This document shows, piece after piece, positions 38,201-53,200 of a DNA stretch of 64,000 bases (the first letter of the stretch is position 1; each line of letters begins with the position of its first letter). The DNA lies in assembly GCF_032854445.1 (NCBI RefSeq), contig NC_088297.1, positions 13,749,039-13,813,038 of the forward strand, read 5' to 3'. This stretch comes from Liolophura sinensis. Taxonomy: Eukaryota; Mollusca; Polyplacophora; Chitonida; Chitonidae. Below the pieces are notes generated by a model that ran no database searches, was not told the DNA's origin, and saw only the letters and a program-made list of their open reading frames with translations. Position numbers and translations under genes: made by a program.

Positions 38201-41200
38201 AAGCCCACGGATGAAATCGGTCATCGGGACAATGACTTCTCATACATGTACGCATACCAACCTGGCGCTTTCTGCTAATACATCCCTGCACATACATCAC
38301 TAATACTATATGTGACTACAAATGACGTAAATTCGTTTTAACTTTAATTCCTAACCTCTTATCATGATGTCCAAGACTTAATAAACCGCATTCTGTTCTC
38401 TCGAGCATCAATATCATAGCCCAAAAAAGGCAGGTTCTGACTTCAACACTTTTAACAGTGAAGTATATTAACCAAGAACTCACCTTTGAGGGTAAACTCT
38501 GTAGTGCTGCTCGAACTTTCACACTCTTTGCAAGTATCTTCAGGATCATCATCCCCATCATTATAGCACACGTTGTTAATAAAACAATTGGTCGCTAAGT
38601 AGTAGAAACATAGTCATAAAAGTTAACAAGCACAACAATGGCCCAAGTTAATCAAATCATCGATCTTCAGCACTTGCTGTCAGCAAAAAGTGCACAATAA
38701 ACAATGCCAAGCTATGTGTGGCAGAGTTAAAATTCGGTTTCATTGCCAAATCCACTAAACTGTGTGTATTACTGCAAATTTGAATCTAAATATTGTTGTA
38801 TGGAAAACACTGCCCAATTGAAATTTCAGATTTGGACAAAATTAATATTGTAAAACAAACGTGTGTGTGATTATTTAAGAATCGGGGGTCGTCTTCTAAC
38901 AGATGTTGTTATAGGGATAATGCTTCATTCTCAAACGTTTATCAAACGCTCACCTTGAAGAGTAAACTCAGTCGTGCTTTGTGCACTGGTGCATACTTGG
39001 CAGGTGAAATCGGGAAGTGCAGCGCCTTCGTCATAACAAGTGTCGTTGATAAAACATTTGTTGGCTGAGGTAAAAACAACAGCAGAAATGAAAAATGCAC
39101 AAACATAATTCTTTAAAGTTAAAGCTCTCGAAATTTTGCAATCATAGTAACAGCGCAAATGGCAGACATTTTTACCAATACCCAGACATGGACTGAAAAT
39201 GTTGGTTATGCAAATATATATCTAAAAAGAAAATGAATAAAACTTAAGCTACATTTACCTCACATACTTCATTCAACACCTATATTGAAAGGCACCAGCC
39301 TTTAACCCTCATTCAAAGGCGTGAAGTTTAAAACACCACAAATCACTGCATGGCCACATCTCTTTTTGCAGTCATAGTTTAGTGGTTTGTTTAACTGGTT
39401 CACATGTGTACTGATACACAAACTAATCAACACTTACGTTGTAAAGTAAGTTCCGTGGTTGACGAAGTCTGTTCACACACCTTACAGTCAATACCGGCTT
39501 CCGATTCTCCTTCAGCATAGCACACGCCATTTACATTGCAGACGTTCGCTACAAAAATACTGACACTTAATCACCAGTGTTTATTACCTTCATCCTCAAA
39601 GCCAAGTTATATCACGTCGGGATACCATCAAGCACATTAAAAATATGGATTTAGCAATCTCTCGACCGGGAACAGCAGACGATTTACAAAATCAACAAAA
39701 GGGACTCTACACTAGCACAATTTTACATGAGTGCCAACTGTCATCTTTTGAAGATTTCCAAGAAAAGTTTCGGACAAACTGTGCAAGACTAATATAAAAC
39801 TCGTCTTCTTCAATTCTTGTGAGTATAGAACAAAAAGAGCTACCAGAAAGCAAGAGTTGATTTAATGTGTAGCGCAGATTGTCGAAAACCTATGGGGGTA
39901 GATCTACTCTGGTCCACTTGTACATTACATCCTCCGCTGTGGGTGTATAAAACAGAGGCCCATGAATATCAGCTTTTGAATATCTTCTTTTCAAATACTG
40001 CTTCCAAATACAGCAGCTAGATACGCCGAATTTTACACATTTAAATCCCTTGTCAAAAACAGATGGCCTCTACCTCTACGTTATAACAGAAGAATTGTTA
40101 GGCTCTTAAACGAAGAAAACTCCATTTACCTCTTGACGAAAAGGCAGCTGTGTCGGTCGCACTGTTACATGCCTGACAAGAGTCATTATCATCTACCTGT
40201 CCCTCGTCATAACATGTGTCTTCGATGAAGCATTTACTGTCTGAGGATATAAGGAAGAGAAAGAATGTAATGACAAGGGGCATCGTGAAAAACACGTTAC
40301 ACACATTTGGTTTCCATAAAAAGTAAACAGTGCGGGCGAAAAGCTCATCATTATTCTTGTCCATCGACTTTATTCTTACCTTTGAAACACTTTCTTTTGA
40401 GATAAGAGTTATAAAACAAGGTTGTTTAAATCCGCCAAAAGATATAGGTATTAAAATACAATCCAACTCTTTCTTGTCTATGATCTTTGGCACTGGAACT
40501 TTGATGACTTCATCTTAATACCTTAACCCACACTGCATACCGATAGTTTTACTGTTTAACTTCGGTAACTGTTAAACTTCAGTTTTCCAGACTCATTGTG
40601 AGAACCTAAGCCCACAGATGAAATCGGTCATCAGGAAATTGACTTCTCATATATGTACACATACTAACCTTGCCTTACCAGCTATTACATATCTACACCT
40701 TGTTATGTATGACTATTTAACGTCTTCATGTACTGTTAGTCTGCGGACCTTTGTGTTATATGTTATAAGCATAACAGGCCCTGTTATATATGTACAGTGC
40801 GGACCTGGCCGAAAGCATCTTGTTCAATGCTCTGTTTATTTAACTGGATGTTCATTGGCTGTTAATTCTGTGTCTAAGAATAGTTGAATCCACCTGGCAC
40901 GTATATAAGCCGTGTTTTCTGTGCAGAGTGGAGGTATTTTTGCTGCATCCACTGGGAGCCAGGAGAGTGTGAGACGCTCTCGTATCGAGTCCATTATGTT
41001 TATATGAGCTGGTGATGCCAGTTTCATTTGGGAGGACAGATTTTTATGCCGGCACCGTTTGTGTACCACAGTAGTACTGATGTCTGATTTATGTGAATTT
41101 CTGCGGAAGTCACGTTTATTGGTGTTCGGATCTTTATTATGATTATACAGTGTGGACTGTGTAATTTGTTTAACACGCTGACCTCACCTGACCGACAAGG

Positions 41201-44200
41201 TCGTCAAGGACTCTTAACTGAAGTTTTCAGTTTTGCAAAGGACGTTCGTTCTGCCACAAGGTGACATTACTCTACGTCTCTGAACGGCTCGTTTGTGAGC
41301 TTCTGCGGGAGCTGTGACTGATCTGAAGTGGATTATACCTCCATGCCTGTATTTACCCTGTGTTGTGCTCTGCGGGTGTGACGTCATTCAAAGGCTTGAC
41401 TGTTCCAGTTCTGTGTAACCTGTGTACTGTGTTCGTGTTCGCTAACCTGGCGAAGTACCTGTCTAGGACAATTTGTGACTTGTGTGAATTGTGTGTTTAT
41501 CCCATGGTCTTTACGTTGGATTTCCTGGAATACATTCCTTGGGATGCAAAGGTGAACTGGAAACTTGTAAAGACCGGTAATACTGATGTGTGTGTTGTTG
41601 TTGTTGAACTGTCTGTAAAACTGTACGTCTCATTTTATATATAAAGCATTGTTTACATTGTAATATTGAGTCACTGAGTCTGTTTTCTGTTGCCGTTTTC
41701 AATACCGTAACAACCTTAAATCTAAATGAAATCTAGACAAAATAACATTGTAAAACAAACGTGTGTGTAAATCGTTAAAGAATTGGGGATGTCGTCTTCT
41801 AACTGATGTTGTTATAAGGTTAATACTTCATTCTCAAACGTTTATCAAACGCTCACCTTGAAGAGTAAACTCAGTCGTGCTCTGTGCACTGGTGCACACT
41901 TGGCAGGAGAAATCGGGATGTGCAGCGGCTTCGTCATAACAAGTGTCGTTGATGAAGCATTTGTTGGCTGAGGTAAAAACAACAGCAGAAATGAAAAATA
42001 CACAAACACAGTTCTTTCATTTTGTACCTTTCTAAAATTTTTCATTAAAGTAACAGCGCAAATGGCAATGGCAGTTTTGCCAATAGGTAGACATCGATTG
42101 AAAATATCGCTTATGTAAATATATATTCAAAAGGAGAACGAAAAAAGGTTATCTCACACCACAAATAAAAAGTAAAACGCGTTCTTTTAAGAGAACAGTT
42201 CTGAAGCAAAGTCCTTTGAAACTTGCAAAACACACCAGTGTTAAATTGCAATAAAACTCTTTCCTGCCGATGATCTTTGGCGCTTGCACTTTAAAGACTT
42301 CATGTTAATACCTTCAATCCACACCGCATACCAATAGTTTCACTGTTGTTTTTGTAGCGATCATAAAATGGTATGTGACAATGTGAATAATAATCACGAT
42401 TTCCGGTAACTGTTAAACTTCAGTTTTCCAGACTTATTGTGAGAACCTAAGCCCACGGATGTAATCGGTCATCAGGAAAATGACTTCTCACACATGTACA
42501 CATACCAACCTTGCGCTTTCTGCTAATACATCCCTGCACATACATCACTCATACTATATGTGACTACAAATGACATTTTAATTCGTAAACTCTCATCATC
42601 TTGCTCAAGACACTGGTTTAACAGCATTTTGTTCTCTCGCGCATCAATGTTATGGCCCGAAAAAGGTACGTTCTGACCTAAACAGGGTATTAAATTAATC
42701 AAGACTTCACCTATGAGAGTAAACTCCGTAGTGCTGTTCGAACTTTCACACTCTTTGCAAGTCACACCTGGCTCCTTATCCCCAGCATTATAGCACACGT
42801 TGTTAATAAAACATTTGGTAGCTGAGTAGAAGAAACATAGTCATAAAAGTTAACAAGCACAACAATGGCCCAAGTTAATCAAATCATCGATCTTCAGCAA
42901 TTACTCTCAGAAAAAGTGCACAATAAACTATGCCAAGCTTTGTGTGGCAGAGTCAAAATTCCGATTTATTGCTAATCCACTAAACTGTGTGTATTACGGC
43001 ATACTTGACTCTAAATATTGTTGTATGGAAAACACTGCCCAATTGAAATTTCAGAATTGGACAAAATTAATATTGTAAAACAAACGTGTGTGTGATTATT
43101 AAAGAATCGGGGGTCGTCTTCTAACAGATGTTGTTGTAGGGATAATGCTTCATTGTCAAACGTTTATCAAACGCTCACCTTGAAGAGTAAACTCAGTCGT
43201 GCTTTGTGCACTGGTGCATACTTGGCAGGAGAAATCGGGATGTGCAGCGCCTTCGTCATAACAAGTGTCGTTGATAAAGCATTTGTTGGCTGAGGTAAAA
43301 ACAACAGCAGAAATGAAAAATGCACAAACATAATTCTTTGAATTTAAAGCTCTCGAAATTTTGCAATCATAGTAACAGCGCAAATGGCAGACATTTTTAC
43401 CAATACCCAGACATGGACTGAAAATGTTGGTTATGCAAATATATATCTAAAAAGAAAATGAATAAAACTTAAGCTACATTTACCTCACATACTTCATTCA
43501 ACACCTATATTGAAAGGCACCAGCCTTTAACCCTCAATCAAAGGCGTGAAGTTTAAAACACCACAAATCACTGCATGGCCACATTTCTTTTTGCAGTCAT
43601 AGTTTAGTGGTTTGTTTAACTGGTTCACACGTGTACTGATACACAAACTAATCAACACTTACGTTGTAAAGTAAGTTCCGTGGTTGACGAAGTCTGTTCA
43701 CACACCTTACAGTCAATACCGGCTTCCGATTCTCCTTCAGCATAGCACACGCCATTTACATTGCAGACGTTCGCTACAAAAATACTGACACTTAATCACC
43801 AGTGTTTATTACCTTCATCCTCAAAGCCAAGTTATATCACGTCGGGATACCATCAAGCACATTAAAAATATGGATTTAGCAATCTCTCGACCGGGAACAG
43901 CAGACGATTTACAAAATCAACAAAAGGGACTCTACACTAGCACAATTTTACATGAGTGCCAACTGTCATCTTTTGAAGATTTCCAAGAAAAGTTTCGGAC
44001 AAACTGTGCAAGACTAATATAAAACTCGTCTTCTTCAATTCTTGTGAGTATAGAACAAAAAGAGCTACCAGAAAGCAAGAGTTGATTTAATGTGTAGCGC
44101 AGATTGTCGAAAACCTATGGGGGTAGATCTACTCTGGTCCACTTGTACATTACATCCTCCGCTGTGGGTGTGTAAAACAAAGGCCCATGAATATCAGCTT

Positions 44201-47200
44201 TTGAATATCTTCTTTTCAAATACTGCTTCCAAATACAGCAGCTAGATACGCCGAATTTTACACATTTAAATCCCTTGTCAAAAACAGATGGCCTCTACCT
44301 CTACGTTACAACAGAAGAATTGTTAGGCTTTTAAATGAAGAAAACTCCATTTACCTCTTGACGAAAAGGCAGCTGTGTCGGTCGCACTGTTACATGCCTG
44401 ACAAGAGTCATTATCATCTACCTGTCCCTCGTCATAACATGTGTCTTCGATGAAGCATTTACTGTCTGAGGATATAAGGAAGAGAAAGAATGTAATGACA
44501 AGGGGCATCGTGAAAAACACGTTACACACATTTGGTTTCCATAAAAAGTAAACAGTGCGGGCGAAAACCTCATCATTGTTCTTGTCCATCCACTGTATTC
44601 TTACCTTTGAAACACTTTCTTTTCAGATAAGAGTTATAAAACAAGGTTGTTTAAATCTGCCAAAAGATACCAGTATTAAAATACAATCCAACTCTTTCCT
44701 GTCTATGATCTTTGGCACTGGAACTTTGATGACTTCATCTTAATACCTTAACCCACACTGCATACCGATAGTTTTACTGTTCAACTTGGGTAACTGTTAA
44801 ACTTCAGTTTTCCAGACTCATTGTGAGAACCTAAGCCCACAGATGAAATCGGTCATCAGGAAATTGACTTCTCATATATGTACACATACTATTCTTGCCT
44901 TACCAGCTATTACATATCTACACCTTAAATCTAAATGAAATCTAGACAAAATAACATTGTAAAACAAACGTGTGTGTAAATCGTTAAAGAATTGGGGATG
45001 TCGTCTTCTAACTGATGTTGTTATAAGGTTAATACTTCATTCTCAAACGTTTATCAAACGCTCACCTTGAAGAGTAAACTCAGTCGTGCTCTGTGCACTG
45101 GTGCACACTTGGCAGGAGAAATCGGGATGTGCAGCGGCTTCGTCATAACAAGTGTCGTTGATAAAGCATTTGTTGGCTGAGGTAAAAACAACAGCAGAAA
45201 TGAAAAATACACAAACACAGTTCTTTCATTTTGTACCTTTCTAAAATTTTTCATTAAAGTAACAGCGCAAATGGCAATGGCAGTTTTGCCAATAGGTAGA
45301 CATCGATTGAAAATATTGCTTTTGTAAATATATATTCAAAAGGAGAACGAAAAAAGGTTATCTCACACCACAAATAAAAAGTAAAACGCTTTCTTTTAAG
45401 AGAACAGTTCTGAAGCAAAGTCCTTTGAAACTTGCAAAACACACCAGTGTTAAATTGCAATCCAACTCTTTCCTGCCGATGATCTTTGGCGCTTGCACTT
45501 TAAAGACTTCATGTTAATACCTTCAATCCACACGGCATACCAATAGTTTTACTGTTGTTTTTGTAGCGATGATAAAATGGTATGTGACAATGGGAATAAT
45601 AATCACGATTTCCGGTAACTGTAAAACTTCAGTTTTCCAGACATATTGTGATAACCTAAGCCCACGGATGTAATCCGTCATCAGGAAAATGACTTCTCAC
45701 ACATGTACACATACCAACCTGGCGCTTTCTGCTAATACATCCCTGCACATACATCACTCATACTATATGTGACTACAAATGACATTTTAATTCGTAAACT
45801 CTCATCATCTTGCTCAAGACACTGGTTTAACAGCATTTTGTTCTCTCGCGCATCAATGTTATGGCCCGAAAAAGGTACGTTCTGACCTAAACAGGGTATT
45901 AAATTAATCAAGACTTCACCTATGAGAGTAAACTCCGTAGTGCTGTTCGAACTTTCACACTCTTTGCAAGTCACACCTGGCTCCTTATCCCCAGCATTAT
46001 AGCACACGTTGTTAATAAAACATTTGGTAGCTGAGTAGAAGAAACATAGTCATAAAAGTTAACAAGCACAACAATGGCCCAAGTTAATCAAATCATCGAT
46101 CTTCAGCAATTACTCTCAGAAAAAGTGCACAATAAACAATGCCAAGCTTTGTGTGGCAGAGTCAAAATTCCGATTTATTGCTAATCCACTAAACTGTGTG
46201 TATTACGGCATACTTGACTCTAAATATTGTTGTATGGAAAACACTGCCCAATTGAAATTTCACATTTGGACAAAATTAATATTGTAAAACAAACGTGTGT
46301 GTGATTATTAAAGAATCGGGGGTCGTCTTCTAACAGATGTTGTTGTAGGGATAATGCTTCATTCTCAAACGTTTATCAAACGCTCACCTTGAAGAGTAAA
46401 CTCAGTCGTGCTTTGTGCACTGGTGCATACTTGGCAGGAGAAATCGGGATGTGCAGCGCCTTCGTCATAACAAGTGTCGTTGATAAAGCATTTGTTGGCT
46501 GAGGTAAAAACAACAGCAGAAATGAAAAATGCACAAACATAATTCTTTGAATTCAAAGCTCTCGAAATTTTGCAATCATAGTAACAGCGCAAATGGCAGA
46601 CATTTTTACCAATACCCAGACATGGACTGAAAATGTTGGTTATGCAAATATATATCTAAAAAGAAAATGAATAAAACTTAAGCTACATTTACCTCACATA
46701 CTTCATTCAACACCTATATTGAAAGGCACCAGCCTTTAACCCTCAATCAAAGGCGTGAAGTTTAAAACACCACAAATCACCGCATGGCCACATTTCTTTT
46801 TGCAGTCATAGTTTAGTGGTTTGTTTAACTGGTTCACACGTGTACTGATACACAAACTAATCAACACTTACGTTGTAAAGTAAGTTCCGTGGTTGACGAA
46901 GTCTGTTCACACACCTTACAGTCAATACCGGCTTCCGATTCTCCTTCAGCATAGCACACGCCATTTACATTGCAGACGTTCGCTACAAAAATACTGACAC
47001 TTAGTCACCAGTGTTTATTACCTTCATCCTCAAAGCCAAGTTATATCACGTCGGGATACCATCAAGCACATTAAAAATATGGATTTAGCAATCTCTCGAC
47101 CGGGAACAGCAGACGATTTACAAAATCAACAAAAGGGATTCTACACTAGCACAATTTTACATGAGTGCCAACTGTCATCTTTTGAAGATTTCCAAGAAAA

Positions 47201-50200
47201 GTTTCGGACAAACTGTGCAAGACTAATATAAAACTCGTCTTCTTCAATTCTTGTGAGTATAGAACAAAAAGAGCTACCAGAAAGCAAGAGTTGATTTAAT
47301 GTGTAGCGCAGATTGTCGAAAACCTATGGGGGTAGATCTACTCTGGTCCACTTGTACATTACATCCTCCGCTGTGGGTGTATAAAACAAAGGCCCATGAA
47401 TATCAGCTTTTGAATATCTTCTTTTCAAATACTGCTTCCAAATACAGCAGCTAGATACACCAAATTTTACACATTTAAATCGCTTGTCAAAAACAGATGG
47501 CCTCTACCTCTACGTTACAACAGAAGAATTGTTAGGCTCTTAAATGAAGAAAACTCCATTTACCTCTTGACGAAAAGGCAGCTGTGTCGGTCGCACTGTT
47601 ACATGCCTGACAAGAGTCATTATCATCTACCTGTCCCTCGTCATAACATGTGTCTTCGATGAAGCATTTACTGTCTGAGGATATAAGGAAGAGAAAGAAT
47701 GTAATGACAAATGGCATCGTGAAAAACACGTTACACACATTTGGTTTCCATAAAAAGTAAACAGTGCGGGCGAAAACCTCATCATTGTTCTTGTCCATCC
47801 ACTGTATTCTTACCTTTGAAACACTTTCTTTTCAGATAAGAGTTATAAAACAAGGTTGTTTAAATCTGCCAAAAGATACCAGTATTAAAATACAATCCAA
47901 CTCTTTCCTGTCTATGATCTTTGGCACTGGAACTTTGATGACTTCATCTTAATACCTTAACCCACACTGCATACCGATAGTTTTACTGTTCAACTTGGGT
48001 AACTGTTAAACTTCAGTTTTCCAGACTCATTGTGAGAACCTAAGCCCACAGATGAAATCGGTCATCAGGAAATTGACTTCTCATATATGTACACATACTA
48101 TTCTTGCCTTACCAGCTATTACATATCTACACCTTAAATCTAAATGAAATCTAGACAAAATAACATTGTAAAACAAACGTGTGTGTAAATCGTTAAAGAA
48201 TTGGGGATGTCGTCTTCTAACAGATGTTGTTATAAGGTTAATACTTCATTCTCAAACGTTTATCAAACGCTCACCTTGAAGAGTAAACTCAGTCGTGCTC
48301 TGTGCACTGGTGCACACTTGGCAGGAGAAATCGGGATGTGCAGCGGCTTCGTCATAACAAGTGTCGTTGATAAAGCATTTGTTGGCTGAGGTAAAAACAA
48401 CAGCAGAAATGAAAAATACACAAACACAGTTCTTTCATTTTGTACCTTTCTAAAATTTTTCATTAAAGTAACAGCGCAAATGGCAATGGCAGTTTTGCCA
48501 ATAGGTAGACATCGATTGAAAATATTGCTTTTGTAAATATATATTCAAAAGGAGAACGAAAAAAGGTTATCTCACACCACAAATAAAAAGTAAAACGCTT
48601 TCTTTTAAGAGAACAGTTCTGAAGCAAAGTCCTTTGAAACTTGCAAAACACACCAGTGTTAAATTGCAATCCAACTCTTTCCTGCCGATGATCTTTGGCG
48701 CTTGCACTTTAAAGACTTCATCTTAATACCTTCAATCCACACGGCATACCAATAGTTTTACTGTTGTTTTTGTAGCGATGATAAAATGGTATGTGACAAT
48801 GGGAATAATAATCACGATTTCCGGTAACTGTAAAACTTCAGTTTTCCAGACATATTGTGATAACCTAAGCCCACGGATGTAATCCGTCATCAGGAAAATG
48901 ACTTCTCACACATGTACACATACCAACCTGGCGCTTTCTGCTAATACATCCCTGCACATACATCACTCATACTATATGTGACTACAAATGACATTTTAAT
49001 TCGTAAACTCTCATCATCTTGCTCAAGACACTGGTTTAACAGCATTTTGTTCTCTCGCGCATCAATGTTATGGCCCGAAAAAGGTACGTTCTGACCTAAA
49101 CAGGGTATTAAATTAATCAAGACTTCACCTATGAGAGTAAACTCCGTAGTGCTGTTCGAACTTTCACACTCTTTGCAAGTCACACCTGGCTCCTTATCCC
49201 CAGCATTATAGCACACGTTGTTAATAAAACATTTGGTAGCTGAGTAGAAGAAACATAGTCATAAAAGTTAACAAGCACAACAATGGCCCAAGTTAATCAA
49301 ATCATCGATCTTCAGCAATTACTCTCAGAAAAAGTGCACAATAAACAATGCCAAGCTTTGTGTGGCAGAGTCAAAATTCCGATTTATTGCTAATCCACTA
49401 AACTGTGTGTACTACGGCATATTTGACTCTAAATATTGTTGTATGGAAAACACTGCCCAATTGAAATTTCAGATTTGTACAAAATTAATATTGTAAAACA
49501 AACGTGTGTGTGATTATTAAAGAATCGGGGGTCGTCTTCTAACAGATGTTGTTGTAGGGATAATGCTTCATTGTCAAACGTTTATCAAACGCTCACCTTG
49601 AAGAGTAAACTCAGTCGTGCTTTGTGCACTGGTGCATACTTGGCAGGAGAAATCGGGATGTGCAGCGCCTTCGTCATAACAAGTGTTGTTGATAAAGCAT
49701 TTGTTGGCTGAGGTAAAAACAACAGCAGAAATGAAAAATGCACAAACATAATTCTTTGAATTTAAAGCTCTCGAAATTTTGCAATCATAGTAACAGCGCA
49801 AATGGCAGACATTTTTACCAACACCCAGACATGGACTGAAAATGTTGGTTATGCAAATATATATCTAAAAAGAAAATGAATAAAACTTAAGCTACATTTA
49901 CCTCACATACTTCATTCAACACCTATATTGAAAGGCACCAGCCTTTAACCCTCATTCAAAGGCGTGAAGTTTAAAACACCACAAATCACCGCATGGCCAC
50001 ATTTCTTTTTGCAGTCATCGTTTAGTGGTTTGTTTAACTGGTTCACATGTGTACTGATACACAAACTAATCAACACTTACGTTGTAAAGTAAGTTCCGTG
50101 GTTGACGAAGTCTGTTCACACACCTTACAGTCAATACCGGCTTCCGATTCTCCTTCAGCATAGCACACGCCATTTACATTGCAGACGTTCGCTACAAAAA

Positions 50201-53200
50201 TACTGACACTTAGTCACCAGTGTTTATTACCTTCATCCTCAAAGCCAAGTTATATCACGTCGGGATACCATCAAGCACATTAAAAATATGGATTTAGCAA
50301 TCTCTCGACCGGGAACAGCAGACGATTTACAAAATCAACGAAAGGGACTCTACACTAGCACAATTTTACATGAGTGCCAACTGTCATCTTTTGAAGATTT
50401 CCAAGAAAACTTTCGCACAAACTGTGCAAGACTAATATAAAACTCGTCTTCTTCAATTCTTGTGAGTATAGAACAAAAAGAGGTACCAGAAAGCAAGAGT
50501 TGATTTAATGTGTAGCGCAGATTGTCGAAAACCTATGGGGGTAGATCTACTCTGGTCCACTTGTACATTACATCCTCCGCTGTGGGTGTATAAAACAGAG
50601 GCCCATGAATATCAGCTTTTGAATATCTTCTTTTCAAATACTGCTTCCAAATACAGCAGCTAGATACGCCGAATTTTACACATTTAAATCCCTTGTCAAA
50701 AACAGATGGCCTCTACCTCTACGTTACAACAGAAGAATTGTTAGGCTCTTAAATGAAGTAAACTCCATTTACCTCTTGACGAAAAGGCAGCTGTGTCGGT
50801 CGCACTGTTACATGCCTGACAAGAGTCATTATCATCTACCTGTCCCTCGTCATAACATGTGTCTTCGATGAAGCATTTACTGTCTGAGGATATAAGGAAG
50901 AGAAAGAATGTAATGACAAATGGCATCGTGAAAAACACGTTACACACATTTGGTTTCCATAAAAAGTAAACAGTGCGGGCGAAAAGCTCATCATTATTCT
51001 TGTCCATCGACTTTATTCTTACCTTTGAAACACTTTCTTTTCAGATAAGAGTTATAAAACAAGGTTGTTTAAATCTGCCAAAAGATACCAGTATTAAAAT
51101 ACAATCCAACTCTTTCCTGTCTATGATCTTTGGCACTGGAACTTTGATGACTTCATCTTAATACCTTAACCCACACTGCATACCGATAGTTTTACTGTTT
51201 AACTTCGGTAACTGTTAAACTTCAGTTTTCCAGACTCATTGTGAGAACCTAAGCCCACAGATGAAATCGGTCATCAGGAAATTGAATTCTAATATATGTA
51301 CACATACTAACCTTGCCTTACCAGCTATTACATATCTACAAATTAAATCTAAATGAAATCTAGACAAAATAACATTGTAAAACAAACGTGTGTGTAAATC
51401 GTTAAAGAATTGGGGATGTCGTCTTCTAACAGATGTTGTTATAAGGTTAATACTTCATTCTCAAACGTTTATCAAACGCTCACCTTGAAGAGTAAACTCA
51501 GTCGTGCTCTGTGCACTGGTGCACACTTGGCAGGAGAAATCGGGATGTGCAGCGGCTTCGTCATAACAAGTGTCGTTGATAAAGCATTTGTTGGCTGAGG
51601 TAAAAACAACAGCAGAAATGAAAAATACACAAACACAGTTCTTTCATTTTGTACCTTTCTAAAATTTTTCATTAAAGTAACAGCGCAAATGGCAATGGCA
51701 GTTTTGCCAATAGGTAGACATCGATTGAAAATATCGCTTATGTAAATATATATTCAAAAGGAGAACGAAAAAAGGTTATCTCACACCACAAATAAAAAGT
51801 AAAACGCTTTCTTTTAAGAGAACAGTTCTGAAGCAAAGTCCTTTGAAACTTGCAAAACACACCAGTGTTAAATTGCAATCCAACTCTTTCCTGCCGATGA
51901 TCTTTGGCGCTTGCACTTTAAAGACTTCATCTTAATACCTTCAATCCACACGGCATATTAATAGTTTCACTGTTGTTTTTGTAGCGATGATAAAATGGTA
52001 TGTGACAATGGGAATAATAATCACGATTTCCGGTAACTGTAAAACTTCAGTTTTCCAGACATATTGTGATAACCTAAGCCCACGGATGTAATCCGTCATC
52101 AGGAAAATGACTTCTCACACATGTACACATACCAACCTGGCGCTTTCTGCTAATACATCCCTGCACATACATCACTCATACTATATGTGACTACAAATGA
52201 CATTTTAATTCGTAAACTCTCATCATCTTGCTCAAGACACTGGTTTAACAGCATTTTGTTCTCTCGCGCATCAATGTTATGGCCCGAAAAAGGTACGTTC
52301 TGACCTAAACAGGGTATTAAATTAATCAAGACTTCACCTATGAGAGTAAACTCCGTAGTGCTGTTCGAACTTTCACACTCTTTGCAAGTCACACCTGGCT
52401 CCTTATCCCCAGCATTATAGCACACGTTGTTAATAAAACATTTGGTAGCTGAGTAGAAGAAACATAGTCATAAAAGTTAACAAGCACAACAATGGCCCAA
52501 GTTAATCAAATCATCGATCTTCAGCAATTACTCTCAGAAAAAGTGCACAATAAACAATGCCAAGCTTTGTGTGGCAGAGTCAAAATTCCGATTTATTGCT
52601 AATCCACTAAACTGTGTGTACTACGGCATATTTGACTCTAAATATTGTTGTATGGAAAACACTGCCCAATTGAAATTTCAGATTTGTACAAAATTAATAT
52701 TGTAAAACAAACGTGTGTGTGATTATTAAAGAATCGGGGGTCGTCTTCTAACAGATGTTGTTGTAGGGATAATGCTTCATTGTCAAACGTTTATCAAACG
52801 CTCACCTTGAAGAGTAAACTCAGTCGTGCTTTGTGCACTGGTGCATACTTGGCAGGAGAAATCGGGATGTGCAGCGCCTTCGTCATAACAAGTGTCGTTG
52901 ATAAAGCATTTGTTGGCTGAGGTAAAAACAACAGCAGAAATGAAAAATGCACAAACATAATTCTTTGAATTTAAAGCTCTCGAAATTTTGCAATCATAGT
53001 AACAGCGCAAATGGCAGACATTTTTACCAACACCCAGACATGGACTGAAAATGTTGGTTATGCAAATATATATCTAAAAAGAAAATGAATAAAACTTAAG
53101 CTACATTTACCTCACATACTTCATTCAACACCTATATTGAAAGGCACCAGCCTTTAACCCTCATTCAAAGGCGTGAAGTTTAAAACACCACAAATCACCG

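Noticed and set aside
41360-41644. 94-codon ORF inside the solo LTR.
   Set aside because: It lies wholly within the LTR, has no domain, and LTR sequence is not expected to code.
43156-43383. 75-codon ORFs starting MRCYYDCKISRALN, with a hydrophobic stretch before the cysteine module, in every unit; they look like small secreted peptides.
   Set aside because: The hydrophobic part is the polypyrimidine tract of the intron read in frame. A strong acceptor (acctcag) sits right before the module and a donor right after it, and the same holds for the c exons (MDKNNDE...).
45054-45254. 66-codon minus-strand ORFs (MKNFRKVQNERTVF...) and 62-codon plus-strand ORFs (MGMSSSNRCCYK...) in the array.
   Set aside because: They are off-frame or antisense readings of exon d and its intron. 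The true frame is set by the splice sites and the cysteine pattern.
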